Assembly (NCBI RefSeq): GCF_025145645.1
Contig: NZ_CP102252.1
Location: 992,001 to 1,056,000, forward strand
DNA: 64,000 bases
Direction: 5' to 3'
Source: Alistipes senegalensis JC50
GTDB taxonomy: Bacteria; Bacteroidota; Bacteroidia; Bacteroidales; Rikenellaceae
Of the stretch, positions 9,467 to 18,079 are shown in pieces (position 1 is the first letter of the stretch; each line of letters begins with the position of its first letter). The notes beneath the pieces were generated by a model. The model did no database searches. It saw nothing but the letters and a program-made list of their open reading frames with translations, and was not told where the DNA came from. The translations under genes were made by a program, and so were the position numbers.

Positions 9467-10804
9467 ATGAAAAAATCCATCCTGATACTTTGTGTCCTGC
9501 TGATGGCGGCGATTCCGTCCGCCTGCACGGAATCGCATAAAACCCCTCCGGAACTCGACAAGCCGCAACCCGGGCCGAACCCCGATCCGAAACCGGAACC
9601 CTCAGAGGGAAAGGAAAAAATGCTCTGGTTCGATGCCGAGGCCAACTTCCAGCGATTCTCGACACAGGCCGGTATCATCGCCATGCTCGACAAAACACAG
9701 GAAGCGGGATTCAACAAGATCGTCGTGGATGTGAAGCCCGTCGAGGGGGACGTACTCTACAAAAGCGAGTTCATGACCCAAGCGACGACTATCGGTTCAG
9801 TTAACGTTGCCGACAGAGGTTGGGACTACCTCCAGTTTTTCCTCGACGAGGCACATAAACGGAACCTGAAAGTGACCGTCTCGACCACCGTATTCCCCAT
9901 GGGCATGCCCAGCACCAGACAGGGACCCGCCTACCGGGGCACGACATGGAAGGGGAAAACCTGCATGCAATACAAGCCCGAGGGCATGGTCGACATCAAG
10001 GATGACCCCACGAAGGTCGCAGCGTTCCTCAATCCCGTCCTGCCCGAAGTTCAGGAGTTCGCCCTGCGTTTCATTCGTGAAATAGTCACCAACTACGATT
10101 TCGATGCCTACGCGCTCGACTACTGCCGTTTTCCGGACTATCAGAGCGATTTCTCGGAAGCATCCAAAGAGGCGTTCGAAAAGTACATTGGCGGACTCGT
10201 CGAGACGTGGCCGGGCGATGTCTTCACCTACAACGCTTCCGGCGAAAGAGTCCCCGGCAAATACTACAAAGAGTGGTGGGAGTTCCGCTCGATGATAATC
10301 CACGACTTCGTAGCCCGCGTTCGCAAGGAGATCAAGGCAATCAAACCGGACGTAAAATTGGAATATTGGGCCGCTTCGTGGTGGGGCGCACTCTATGCCA
10401 ACGGACAGAACTGGGCCAGCAAGGCGTTCCGTCCGCTAACGGATCAGGATGCGTGGTCGTTCAACTCTTGGTGTTCGATCAATTACCACCAGACCGGTTT
10501 CGCCGATCAGCTCGACACGTTCCTGCTGGGGACCTACCTGCCCCGCGTGTACGGACCCGACGACGGCGAGTCGATCGAATACGGTATCAACCGTGCCGAG
10601 CGCTTCCTGCTCAACGCCTGTACCTATTACGCGACGGTGGATTGCTCGCAGAAGACATTCGACATCGAGGAAGCCTGCTATTACTGCCTCAAACGCACGG
10701 CCGGGCTGATGGTCTTCGACATCGTTCATGTCATCAACAACGATATGTGGGCCGCCATCAAGCGGGGTATCGACCGTTACGAAGCGGAGACGGCAACCGA
10801 ATAA
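9467..10804 (+). CDS. GHL10-like (DUF187-type) secreted lipoprotein, copy 2
   Basis: 445 residues from ATG 9467, four bases after the stop of copy 1. The lipobox is PSAC, followed by a Pro/Lys-rich linker (PELDKPQPGPNPDPKPEPSE) that tethers the domain away from the membrane. The barrel repeats the blocks of copy 1 almost in register: KMLWFDAEANFQRF, NKIVVDVKPVEGDVLYKS, DYLQFFLDEAHKRNLKVTVS, YALDYCRFPDYQSDFS and LEYWAASWWGALY. The two proteins therefore come from a tandem duplication, with divergence mainly near the C-terminus. They probably act outside the cell on related but not identical substrates. Confidence 0.75.
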   Translation: MKKSILILCVLLMAAIPSACTESHKTPPELDKPQPGPNPDPKPEPSEGKEKMLWFDAEANFQRFSTQAGIIAMLDKTQEAGFNKIVVDVKPVEGDVLYKSEFMTQATTIGSVNVADRGWDYLQFFLDEAHKRNLKVTVSTTVFPMGMPSTRQGPAYRGTTWKGKTCMQYKPEGMVDIKDDPTKVAAFLNPVLPEVQEFALRFIREIVTNYDFDAYALDYCRFPDYQSDFSEASKEAFEKYIGGLVETWPGDVFTYNASGERVPGKYYKEWWEFRSMIIHDFVARVRKEIKAIKPDVKLEYWAASWWGALYANGQNWASKAFRPLTDQDAWSFNSWCSINYHQTGFADQLDTFLLGTYLPRVYGPDDGESIEYGINRAERFLLNACTYYATVDCSQKTFDIEEACYYCLKRTAGLMVFDIVHVINNDMWAAIKRGIDRYEAETATE

Positions 10805-10820
10805 GTAAAACAGTTGCACC

Positions 10821-12788
10821 ATGAAAAAACTCCTTCTTATCGCCGCAGCCGTGCTGGCCGGGGCTTCGGGGCTCCGGGCCGAAGAGTACACAGCGATATC
10901 TCCCGACGGAAAAATCACGGTGACGGTATCGACCGCGCCCGAACTGCGCTGGAGCGTCACGCGCGAGGGCGAACGGCTGCTCGACGCAAGCCGCATCGGC
11001 ATGAAGATCGCCGGGGCCGAGCCGTTCGGCGCGGCGCCCGTCGTGCGGCGGGCCGAACGGCGGCGCATCGACGAGCGCAGCACGGCGCCCGTTCCGACCA
11101 AGTTCCGCACGCTGCACGATCGCTGCGAAGAGCTTCTGCTTACGTTCCGCGGCGGCTGGGCCGTCCGCTTCCGGGTCTACGACAACGGCGCGGTCTACCG
11201 TTTTGAAACGGCGCGAAAGGGGACCGTCGACATCGAGTCGGAGACCGCCGAGCTGAATTTCGCCGCCGATTTCGAGACCCTCTGGCCCCGCGAGGAGAAC
11301 CCCGATTTCATCTCCCACTGCGAAGCGTTCTTCGACCGCAAGCACCTCTCGGAGCTCGACGCGAAGCGGTACGCCTACCTGCCCGTGTGGTTCTCCTCGC
11401 CGCGCGGCACGCGCATGGTCGTGACGGAAACCGATCTGGAGGACTATCCCTGCCTGTTCCTGTTCGGCGGCGAGGGACACAGCCTCCGCGCGCAGTTCCC
11501 GCCCGTGGTGCTCGAAGCCCGGCTCAGGGAGGGTTCGGACCGCAACGAGGAGCTGGTGAAAAAAGCGCCCTACATCGCCCGGACCCGAGGCACGCGCACG
11601 TTTCCGTGGCGCGTGGTGACCATCGACCCCGACGACCGCGCGCTGCTGGAGAACAACCTCGCCTACCAGCTCGCGTCGAAACCCGTCGAAGGCGACGCCT
11701 CGTGGGTGCGGCCGGGCAAGATTTCGTGGGAGTGGTGGCATTCGCTCAATATCTACGGGGTCGATTTCCGCTCGGGGGTCAACACCGCGACCTACAAGTA
11801 TTACATCGATTTCGCGGCCAAATACGGCATCGACTACATCCTGCTGGACGAAGGGTGGTCCGTGAGCACGCTCAATATCAAGGAGCCGCGCCGGGAGATC
11901 GACCTCGGGGAGCTGATCCGCCACGGCCGCGAAAAGGGCGTCGGCGTGGTGCTCTGGACGCTCTGGAACCCCATGAAGAAGGACCTGGAAGGCATCCTGG
12001 ACACCTACCGCGACTGGGGCGTGAAAGGCATCAAGATCGACTTCATGCAGCGGTCCGATCAGGAGATGGTCCGATTTTACGATGAGATCGCCCGCGCGGC
12101 GTTCGACCGTGGTCTGATCGTGGATTTCCACGGGTCGTTCAAACCCGCGGGGCTCCAGCGCAAATACCCCAACGTCCTCTCGTTCGAAGGAGTTTACGGC
12201 ATGGAGCACGACAAATGCTCGACCGACATTTCGCCCGTCCACGACTGCACGCTGCCCTTCACGCGCATGGTCGCCGGACCGATGGACTACACGCCCGGCG
12301 CCACGCGCAACGCCACCCGGGCCGATTTCGCCATCAGCTGGGACAACCCGATGAGCCAGGGCACGCGCGCCCATCAGGCGGCGCTGTACGTCGTCTTCGA
12401 AAGTCCGCTTCAGATGCTCTGCGACTCGCCGTCGCACTACCTGCGCGAAGCGGAGTTCACGGCCTTCATCGCCGCCGTGCCGACCGTGTGGGACGAAACG
12501 GTGGGGCTCGCCGCCTCGGTGGGCGAGTACGCCGCCGTGGCGCGCCGCAGCGGTGAGAAGTGGTACATCGGAGCCATCACCGACTGGACGGCCCGCACGC
12601 TGGAGGCCCCGCTGAAGTTCCTCGACGGTGGCCGCTACCGCATGAAGGTCTTCGCCGACGGGGTGAATGCCGACCGCATCGCGCGGGATTACCGCACCGA
12701 AACCCGTGAAGTCACGCGCGACGACGCGATCGCCCTGCGGATGGCCCCCGGAGGCGGTTGGGCCGCCGTTCTCGAACCCGTGAAATGA
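10821..12788 (+). CDS. Glycoside hydrolase family 97, retaining-type (alpha-galactosidase-like)
   Basis: 655 residues with a cleavable signal ending near LRAEE. It has the three-part GH97 layout: N-terminal beta-sandwich (about 22-290, starting YTAISPDGKITVTV), a central barrel (about 295-560, ISWEWWHS ... YILLDEGW) and a C-terminal beta domain. The barrel carries GIKIDFMQRSDQ with D407, the position of the nucleophile in retaining GH97 enzymes such as the B. theta alpha-galactosidase. The glutamates of the inverting SusB type are not in place. Expected location is periplasm or outer membrane. It starts a compact series in which many starts overlap the previous stop; the next gene overlaps by ATGA at 12785. 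Confidence 0.88.
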   Translation: MKKLLLIAAAVLAGASGLRAEEYTAISPDGKITVTVSTAPELRWSVTREGERLLDASRIGMKIAGAEPFGAAPVVRRAERRRIDERSTAPVPTKFRTLHDRCEELLLTFRGGWAVRFRVYDNGAVYRFETARKGTVDIESETAELNFAADFETLWPREENPDFISHCEAFFDRKHLSELDAKRYAYLPVWFSSPRGTRMVVTETDLEDYPCLFLFGGEGHSLRAQFPPVVLEARLREGSDRNEELVKKAPYIARTRGTRTFPWRVVTIDPDDRALLENNLAYQLASKPVEGDASWVRPGKISWEWWHSLNIYGVDFRSGVNTATYKYYIDFAAKYGIDYILLDEGWSVSTLNIKEPRREIDLGELIRHGREKGVGVVLWTLWNPMKKDLEGILDTYRDWGVKGIKIDFMQRSDQEMVRFYDEIARAAFDRGLIVDFHGSFKPAGLQRKYPNVLSFEGVYGMEHDKCSTDISPVHDCTLPFTRMVAGPMDYTPGATRNATRADFAISWDNPMSQGTRAHQAALYVVFESPLQMLCDSPSHYLREAEFTAFIAAVPTVWDETVGLAASVGEYAAVARRSGEKWYIGAITDWTARTLEAPLKFLDGGRYRMKVFADGVNADRIARDYRTETREVTRDDAIALRMAPGGGWAAVLEPVK

Positions 12789-14260
12789 AAACCAGCGCGT
12801 TCATCCTCTTTGCGGCGCTGCTCGCCGCCTCGTCTCTTTCCGTCACGGGGCGGGCGGCCACGCGCACGATCGATCTGTGCGGCCGCGTGACGGCTTCCGG
12901 CAGGGGCGTGACGGGAGTTTGCGTCACGGACGGCCGCACGATCGTGCGCACCGACGCCAAAGGGCGCTACCGCCTGCCGTCGGATACGGAGGCGGAGTTC
13001 GTCTACCTGACGCTGCCCGACGGGTACGAAATCCCCCTGCGCGACGGCACGCCCTGCATCTACCGGCGCATCGCTCCCGGCAGACGGCGCTACGATTTCG
13101 CGCTGGAGCCCGCGGCGCAGGACATGACGCGCCACCGCCTGCTGGCGGTCGCCGATCCGCAGGTCTACTTCGAGTGCGAGCTGGACAGCGTGCGCCGGGC
13201 CGCGGACGACATGCGGCTGACGGCCGCCGACGGAGTGCCGACGCTGGGGGTGGTCTGCGGCGACATCATCGGCGACATCGACCGCAGGCCCCCGCTTTTC
13301 GAACCGGTTAGCGAGGCCCTCGCCGCGAGCGGGGTCGCGTTCTTCTACGTCGCGGGCAACCACGACATGGACCTCGGCGTGCGGACGAGCGACCGGGCGA
13401 AACGCTCGTTCAAGGAGCACTTCGGCCCGACCTACTACGCTTTCGACCGCGGCCGCGTGCACTACGTGGTGCTCGACGACTGCTTCTACATCGGCCGCAG
13501 CTACCTCTATGTGGGGTATCTCGACGAGCGGCAGCTCCGCTGGCTGGAGCAGGACCTCGCCACCGTCCCGGCGGGCCGCACGGTGGTCGTCTGCCTGCAC
13601 ATCCCGACCTGGTCGCGCGCGGCGCGGAGCGGTGAATGGAGCCGCGAGGAGTCGCACAAGGTGCTCAACAACCGCCGGGCGCTCTACCGGATGCTCGAAC
13701 CCTACAACGCCCATATCCTCTCCGCGCACGAACATTACAACGAAAACTACACCCCCGAGCCGCACCTCTTCGAGCACGTCCACGCTCCGCTGAGCACCCT
13801 TTTCTGGCAGACCCCGTGGAGCATGGACGGCATTCCGGCCGGGTACGGGGTCTACGAGTTCGACGGCGACGGCCTCACGTGGTACTACAAGGCCGCGGAC
13901 CACCCCCGCAGCCGGCAGTTCACGGCCTACGGCGTCGGCGAGGACCGCCGCCGCCCCGACGCCGTGACGGTCAACGTCTGGAACTGGGACCCCGCCTGGC
14001 AGGTCGTCTGGTACGAGAACGGCGAGCCGCGCGGACCGATGACCCGTTACACGGGGTACGACGCGTCGATCTACGACTACGTGGCGCGTTACAGCGAGCA
14101 TTTCAAGCACAAAAACATCGGCGCGGACCGCACCGAACACCTCTTCCACGCCCTGCCCGCGTCGCCCGATGCGCATATCCGCGTCGAAGTCCGCGACCGA
14201 TTCGGCCGGCTCTCGGTCTGGGAGAGCGGCACGGGCTATTCGACACCGAAAAAACCATGA
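12785..14260 (+). CDS. Secreted calcineurin-like metallophosphoesterase
   Basis: 491 residues from ATG 12785, overlapping the previous stop by ATGA. A signal peptide ends near GRAAT. Then come an N-terminal beta-sandwich of the calcineurin-N type (about 28-110, LCGRVTASGRGVTGVCVTDG), the phosphoesterase core (about 115-330) with VADPQ, CGDI, GNHD and LHIPT metal-ligand blocks, and a C-terminal beta domain (about 345-490). The usual GHxH block reads AHEH here. It is paralogous with the second half of the 18080-20119 protein. A periplasmic phosphodiesterase or phosphatase acting on a phosphorylated glycan or glycerophosphate is plausible, but the substrate is unknown. Confidence 0.85.
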   Translation: MKTSAFILFAALLAASSLSVTGRAATRTIDLCGRVTASGRGVTGVCVTDGRTIVRTDAKGRYRLPSDTEAEFVYLTLPDGYEIPLRDGTPCIYRRIAPGRRRYDFALEPAAQDMTRHRLLAVADPQVYFECELDSVRRAADDMRLTAADGVPTLGVVCGDIIGDIDRRPPLFEPVSEALAASGVAFFYVAGNHDMDLGVRTSDRAKRSFKEHFGPTYYAFDRGRVHYVVLDDCFYIGRSYLYVGYLDERQLRWLEQDLATVPAGRTVVVCLHIPTWSRAARSGEWSREESHKVLNNRRALYRMLEPYNAHILSAHEHYNENYTPEPHLFEHVHAPLSTLFWQTPWSMDGIPAGYGVYEFDGDGLTWYYKAADHPRSRQFTAYGVGEDRRRPDAVTVNVWNWDPAWQVVWYENGEPRGPMTRYTGYDASIYDYVARYSEHFKHKNIGADRTEHLFHALPASPDAHIRVEVRDRFGRLSVWESGTGYSTPKKP

Positions 14261-14267
14261 CAGCACG

Positions 14268-16277
14268 ATGAAAAAACCTCTTTCGATCCTCTTCGCGGCG
14301 CTCGCCGCACTCCTCTGCACCGCCTGCGGCAGCTCAGGCCGCGTCTGCTCGCCCGACGGCACGCTTTGTCTCGAGGTGGCCGAACGCGGCGGCCGCATCG
14401 GCTACTCCGTGACGCGCCGCGGCGCGCCCCTTTTGGATTTCTCGACGCTGGGATTCGAACTGCTCGATGCCCCGGCGCTGCGCGAAGGGCTCGAAATCAC
14501 GGGCACGTCGCGCGACAGCCGTGACGAGACGTGGGAGACCGTCTGGGGCGAACAGCGCACCGTGCGCAGCCATTACAACGAACTGAGGGTCAGCGTGCGC
14601 GAAAGCGACGCACCCCGCCGCCGCTTCGACGTGGTGTTCCGCCTGTTCGACGACGGCTATGGCTTCCGCTTCGAATTTCCCGAACAGCCCCATCTGGGCG
14701 AGTTCGCGATCACGGACGAGCTGACCGAATACCGCTTTCCGTCCGACCACAACGCCTGGTGGATGCCCGCGCGCGAACCCTACTACGAGAGCCTCGCCCG
14801 CCACACCCCCATCTCGCGGATGGACACGGTCAACACGCCGCTCACGCTGGAATGCGCCGGCGGAGGGTATCTCGCCCTGCACGAGGCCGATCTGACGGAC
14901 TACGCCAAAATGAGCCTCTACCCCGACGGAACCACCCTGCGCTGCCACCTCACCCCGTGGTCCACGGGGGTGAAGGTCTACGCACGGACGCCTTTCCGCA
15001 CGCCGTGGCGCACGATGATCGTCGCCGACACGCCGGGCGGTCTGGTAACTTCGCGGCTCATGCTCAACCTCAACGAGCCGTGCCGCATCGAGGACACCTC
15101 GTGGATCCGCCCCGCCAAATATGTCGGCATCTGGTGGTCGATGCATCTCTTTCAGGAGACCTGGGCGCAGGGACCCCGCCACGGCGCCACGACCGAAAAC
15201 GCGAAACGTTACATCGACTTCGCCGCGGAACACGGCATCGAGGGCGTGCTGGTCGAGGGGTGGAACGTCGGCTGGGACGGCGAGTGGACCAAAAACACGG
15301 CCCGGATCCGCTTCACGGAGCCCTATCCGGACTTCGACATCGAAGCCGTTGCCGGCTACGCCGCCCAAAAGGGCGTGGAACTGATCGGCCACCACGAAAC
15401 GGGGGCCGATACAAAGAATTACGAGGCCCAGCTGGAGGAGGCTTTCGCGTTCTATAAAAAGTACGGCGTCGATTACGTCAAAACGGGCTACGTCAATGTG
15501 CTGATGGACGGAAAGGAGCTGCACGACAGCCAGTACGGCGTGCGGCACTACCGCCGCGTGATCGAGACGGCAGCCCGCTGCGGCATGATGATCGACAACC
15601 ACGAGCCGGTCATGCCCACGGGGATAGAACGCACGTGGCCCAACCTGATGACGCAGGAGGGCGTCCGCGGTCAGGAGTACAACGCCTGGTCGCCCGACGG
15701 CGGAAATCCGCCCGAGCACACCACCGTGGTGCCGTTCCTGCGCGGACTGGCCGGGCCGATGGACTACACGTTCGGGACGTTCCGTTTCGACAACCCCGTC
15801 TCGCCCTTCGCGCGGGTGCAGTCGACCATCGCGCGCGAGCTGGCGCACTACGTGGTGATTTACAGCCCGCTCCAGATGGCCTCGGACCTGCCCGAAAACT
15901 ACCGCGGACACAAGGCCTTCGACTTCATCCGCGACGTGCCCACCGACTGGGAGCGGACGCTCGTGCCCCAGGCCGCGATCGGCGACTATGCCGTATTCGT
16001 GCGGCAGGACCGCAGCTCGGAGGACTGGTACCTCGGCGCCGTCACCGACGAGGAGCCCCGCACGGTCGGCGTGCCCCTCACGTTCCTCGCGCCCGGGGTG
16101 ACCTACACGGCGCAGATTTACGCCGACGGCGAGGGCGCCGACTGGAAAACCAATCCCTATGCCGTTGACTACGAAGAGCGTCCCGTAACGGCCGCCGATA
16201 CGCTGACCGTGAGCATGGCTTCGGGCGGCGGATGCGCCGTTAGGTTCGCCGCACCTGAAAAAACACCGATCCGATGA
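14268..16277 (+). CDS. Glycoside hydrolase family 97, SusB-type inverting alpha-glucosidase-like
   Basis: 669 residues from ATG 14268 with lipobox CTAC (Cys20). GH97 organisation as in the earlier paralogue. E377, E446, E464 and E470 keep exactly the spacing of the remembered SusB residues E439, E508, E526 and E532 (constant offset of 62), covering the catalytic base/acid and calcium ligands. The nucleophile position of the retaining subgroup is G407 (KTGYV). It should therefore be an inverting, calcium-dependent exo-alpha-glucosidase-like enzyme. It starts 7 bp after the phosphoesterase and overlaps the next gene by ATGA. Confidence 0.88.
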   Translation: MKKPLSILFAALAALLCTACGSSGRVCSPDGTLCLEVAERGGRIGYSVTRRGAPLLDFSTLGFELLDAPALREGLEITGTSRDSRDETWETVWGEQRTVRSHYNELRVSVRESDAPRRRFDVVFRLFDDGYGFRFEFPEQPHLGEFAITDELTEYRFPSDHNAWWMPAREPYYESLARHTPISRMDTVNTPLTLECAGGGYLALHEADLTDYAKMSLYPDGTTLRCHLTPWSTGVKVYARTPFRTPWRTMIVADTPGGLVTSRLMLNLNEPCRIEDTSWIRPAKYVGIWWSMHLFQETWAQGPRHGATTENAKRYIDFAAEHGIEGVLVEGWNVGWDGEWTKNTARIRFTEPYPDFDIEAVAGYAAQKGVELIGHHETGADTKNYEAQLEEAFAFYKKYGVDYVKTGYVNVLMDGKELHDSQYGVRHYRRVIETAARCGMMIDNHEPVMPTGIERTWPNLMTQEGVRGQEYNAWSPDGGNPPEHTTVVPFLRGLAGPMDYTFGTFRFDNPVSPFARVQSTIARELAHYVVIYSPLQMASDLPENYRGHKAFDFIRDVPTDWERTLVPQAAIGDYAVFVRQDRSSEDWYLGAVTDEEPRTVGVPLTFLAPGVTYTAQIYADGEGADWKTNPYAVDYEERPVTAADTLTVSMASGGGCAVRFAAPEKTPIR

Positions 16278-18073
16278 AAAAAATCCTGATTCCGGCCCTG
16301 CTGTGTCTGACGTTCGCCGCGGGCTGCACCTGTGAAAACACCATCCGCCGCCGGGCCGACGTGCTCGTCATCGGCGGCACGACCTCCGGCACGACGGCCG
16401 CCATCGCCGCGGCGCGGCAGGGCGTGCAGACGCTCGTCGTCGAGGAGACTCCCATGCTGGGAGGCATGCTCACGGCCCAGGGCGTATGCGCCACGGACGG
16501 CAATTTCGACCTGCCGTCGGGTCTGTGGAACGAGTTCCGCGACCACCTGCGGAAGCGTTACGGCGGTATCGGCGCGCTGTGGACGGGCTGGGTGAGCACC
16601 ACCCTGTTCGAACCGCACGTGGCCGACAGCATCTTTCACACGATGGCCGCGGCCGAGCCGACGCTCGAGGTGGTGCACGGCTACCGCCTGACGGGCATCC
16701 TGCGCCGCGGAAAGCGGGTCACGGGCGCCGAGTTCACCGACGCGCGCGGGGGCCGCATGCTGGTGCGGGCCCGCATCACCGTCGACGCCACCGATCTGGG
16801 CGACGCGCTGCCGTTGAGCGGCACCTCATACCGTCTTGGCATGGACGCCCGCGCCGACACGGGCGAAGAGCTGGCTCCGGCCGAGGCCAACGACGCGGTG
16901 CAGGACCTCACGGTGGTGGCCATCCTCAAGGACTACGGGCCCGGCGCGGACCGAACCATCGAGCGGCCTGCGGGCTACGCCCCCGCGGAGTTCGCCGGGT
17001 GTTACGACCTCTCGTCGGAAGGGGTGCGCAGCGCCGACCGGATGCTCGAATACGGCCGTATGCCGGGAGGCAAATACATGATCAACTGGCCCAAGGAGGG
17101 CAACGACATCAACCTCGACGTGGTGGAACTTCCCCATGCCGAGCGCACAGCGGCCCTCGAAGCGGCGCGGCAGAAGACCCTGCGCTTCGTCTACCACATC
17201 CAGCACGAGCTGGGATACCGCCGCCTCGGCATCGCTGACGACGAATTCGACACGCCGGACGGGCTGGCCTACCTGCCCTACCACCGCGAGGGGCGGCGCA
17301 TGGACGGCGTGGTGCGCATGACGCTCGACGACGTGACCGATCGTTACGCGAGGCCGCTCTACCGCACGGGCATCTCCGTCGGCGACTACCCCGTCGACCA
17401 CCACCGCAACTGCCGGACCGATCTGCCGAAGATCCTCTTCCCGCCCGTGCCGTCGTTCAGCGTGCCGCTGGGGGCGCTGATTCCCGACCGGACCGAGAAC
17501 TTCATCGTCTCGGACAAAGCCATTTCCGTCTCGAACCTCGTCAACGGCTCGACGCGCCTGCAACCGGTCGTGATGCTTACCGGACAGGCCGCGGGAACCC
17601 TCGCGGCGCTGGCCGCCGAACGCCGCTGCCCGCCGCGGGAGGTTCCCGTGCGCGAGGTGCAGGAGGCCCTGCTGGCCCAGAAAGCCTACATCGCGCCGCT
17701 CTACGACGTAAAGCCCGACGATCCCGACTTCGCGACCCTGCAGCGCATCGCCGCGACGGGCATCCTGCGCATGACGGGCGAGCCGTTCCACTGGGCGAAC
17801 CGTTCGTGGTTCTACCCCGAGCGGACGATCCCGGTCGGGGAATTCACCCGCGGACTGCACGACTTCGCCCCTCGAATCCCCGTCCGGACCGACACGACCG
17901 CCCTCACCGCCGCACGCGCCGCGAAGCTCATCGCCGAGGCGGGCGGCAAAGCCCCGCGGATCCGCCCCGCGGATGCGGATAGGCCCCTCACGCGCCGGAA
18001 ACTGGCGTTGCTTCTCGAGGAGTGTCTCGATCCCTTCGCCCGCCCGGTCGATCTTCACGGAGAATACCGCTAA
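16274..18073 (+). CDS. Secreted FAD-dependent oxidoreductase (FAD_oxidored family)
   Basis: 599 residues, ATG overlapping the previous stop. A lipoprotein signal (FAAGC, Cys18) is followed at once by a Rossmann FAD-binding motif, ADVLVIGGTTSGTTAAIAAA, and the ribose-binding acidic end VVEE. Further family blocks are MLGGMLTAQGVCATDGNF and a C-terminal FAD segment VNGSTRLQPVVMLTGQAAGT. Proteins of this type are frequent neighbours of glycosidases and may oxidise sugars, but a defined reaction is not known to me. An envelope location for a flavin enzyme requires either Tat-independent folding outside or covalent/assisted flavin delivery, which the sequence does not settle. Confidence 0.85.
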   Translation: MKKILIPALLCLTFAAGCTCENTIRRRADVLVIGGTTSGTTAAIAAARQGVQTLVVEETPMLGGMLTAQGVCATDGNFDLPSGLWNEFRDHLRKRYGGIGALWTGWVSTTLFEPHVADSIFHTMAAAEPTLEVVHGYRLTGILRRGKRVTGAEFTDARGGRMLVRARITVDATDLGDALPLSGTSYRLGMDARADTGEELAPAEANDAVQDLTVVAILKDYGPGADRTIERPAGYAPAEFAGCYDLSSEGVRSADRMLEYGRMPGGKYMINWPKEGNDINLDVVELPHAERTAALEAARQKTLRFVYHIQHELGYRRLGIADDEFDTPDGLAYLPYHREGRRMDGVVRMTLDDVTDRYARPLYRTGISVGDYPVDHHRNCRTDLPKILFPPVPSFSVPLGALIPDRTENFIVSDKAISVSNLVNGSTRLQPVVMLTGQAAGTLAALAAERRCPPREVPVREVQEALLAQKAYIAPLYDVKPDDPDFATLQRIAATGILRMTGEPFHWANRSWFYPERTIPVGEFTRGLHDFAPRIPVRTDTTALTAARAAKLIAEAGGKAPRIRPADADRPLTRRKLALLLEECLDPFARPVDLHGEYR

Positions 18074-18079
18074 CTGCTT

